DNA from: Bartonella florencae
GTDB taxonomy: Bacteria; Pseudomonadota; Alphaproteobacteria; Rhizobiales; Rhizobiaceae
Assembly (NCBI RefSeq): GCF_000312525.1
Contig: NZ_HE997453.1
Span: 1 to 48,736 of the forward strand
DNA: 48,736 nucleotides
Direction of reading: 5' to 3'
Each line of letters begins with the position of its first letter. Within the stretch, counting starts at the first letter, position 1. A program made the position numbers and the translations under genes. Shown here piece after piece: positions 48,613-48,736 of the stretch. Under the pieces are notes generated by a model. The model saw nothing but the letters and a program-made list of their open reading frames with translations. It was not told where the DNA came from and searched no databases.

Positions 48613-48736
48613 TTAGAAACTATAGCGTATACCTAAAACGCCCTGAAGCGATTGTTTCATCTTACATCCCTTGACATAATGTGCTTGTGCATAAACCCTT
48701 AATTGATCACTGACTAAACTGCTTAAACCAACGCCT
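48613..48736 (-). CDS. C-terminus of an autotransporter-type outer-membrane beta-barrel (partial)
   Basis: The frame, open to the right window edge, encodes about 40 residues ending LQGVLGIRYSF and a TAA. Segments RVYAQAHYVKG and GIRYSF are the last strands of an autotransporter beta-barrel, and the final Phe is the outer-membrane sorting signal. Bartonella genomes carry several such proteins, which present passenger domains at the surface. The passenger domain and start are outside the window, so subtype and intactness are unknown. Confidence 0.7.
   Translation of the reverse strand, partial: GVGLSSLVSDQLRVYAQAHYVKGCKMKQSLQGVLGIRYSF

Overview
The window is AT-rich alphaproteobacterial chromosome (Hyphomicrobiales/Rhizobiales), and the gene content and protein sequences look like a Bartonella species; I cannot name the species. 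Supporting signs are the low GC, RirA-type iron regulation, a bifunctional IspDF, NtrY/NtrX without NtrB/NtrC, lipoyl-domain-bearing pyruvate dehydrogenase E1-beta, and conserved rhizobial gene blocks thinned by gene loss. Most of the window is conserved housekeeping chromosome.

Layout. 1-1772: right end of a mobile element integrated at the 3' end of a tRNA-Leu(UAG) gene, with an AlpA-like regulator and a tyrosine integrase. 1939-9137: trmFO, then HU and the Lon, ClpX and ClpP proteases. 9284-15109: a glycosyltransferase, trkA, ntrX and ntrY. 15288-17433: rirA, ispDF (apparent ATT start) and a CinA/PncC amidohydrolase. 17532-24469: a Coq10/RatA-like protein, lipA, lpd, pdhC, pdhB and pdhA, a complete lipoylated pyruvate dehydrogenase module. 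24605-26296: ftsB and two TM2 paralogues made by a tandem duplication that also left a dead copy of the start of ftsB. 26390-33712: eno, kdsA, pyrG, secG, tpiA and ppiD. 34374-38944: a phytoene-synthase-like protein and an Mth938-like protein (relatives of two complex I assembly factors), yajC, a degenerate LysM/M23 lipoprotein and pcm. 39079-43142: serS, tatC, tatB, tatA and a decayed nagZ. 43812-48736: rlmJ, uvrC, pgsA, ndk and the C-terminus of an autotransporter.

Reduction is the main evolutionary theme. Several blocks known in free-living relatives are present with members missing: dusB-ntrBC beside ntrY, scpAB between nagZ and tatA, and secDF beside yajC. They leave spacers of roughly 400-670 bases and one clear pseudogene. 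I see no CRISPR array, no insertion sequence, no rRNA, and no obviously new multi-gene system. The most unusual items are the ATT start of ispDF, the ftsB/TM2 segmental duplication, the multiply broken nagZ, and the phytoene-synthase-like/Mth938 gene pair.
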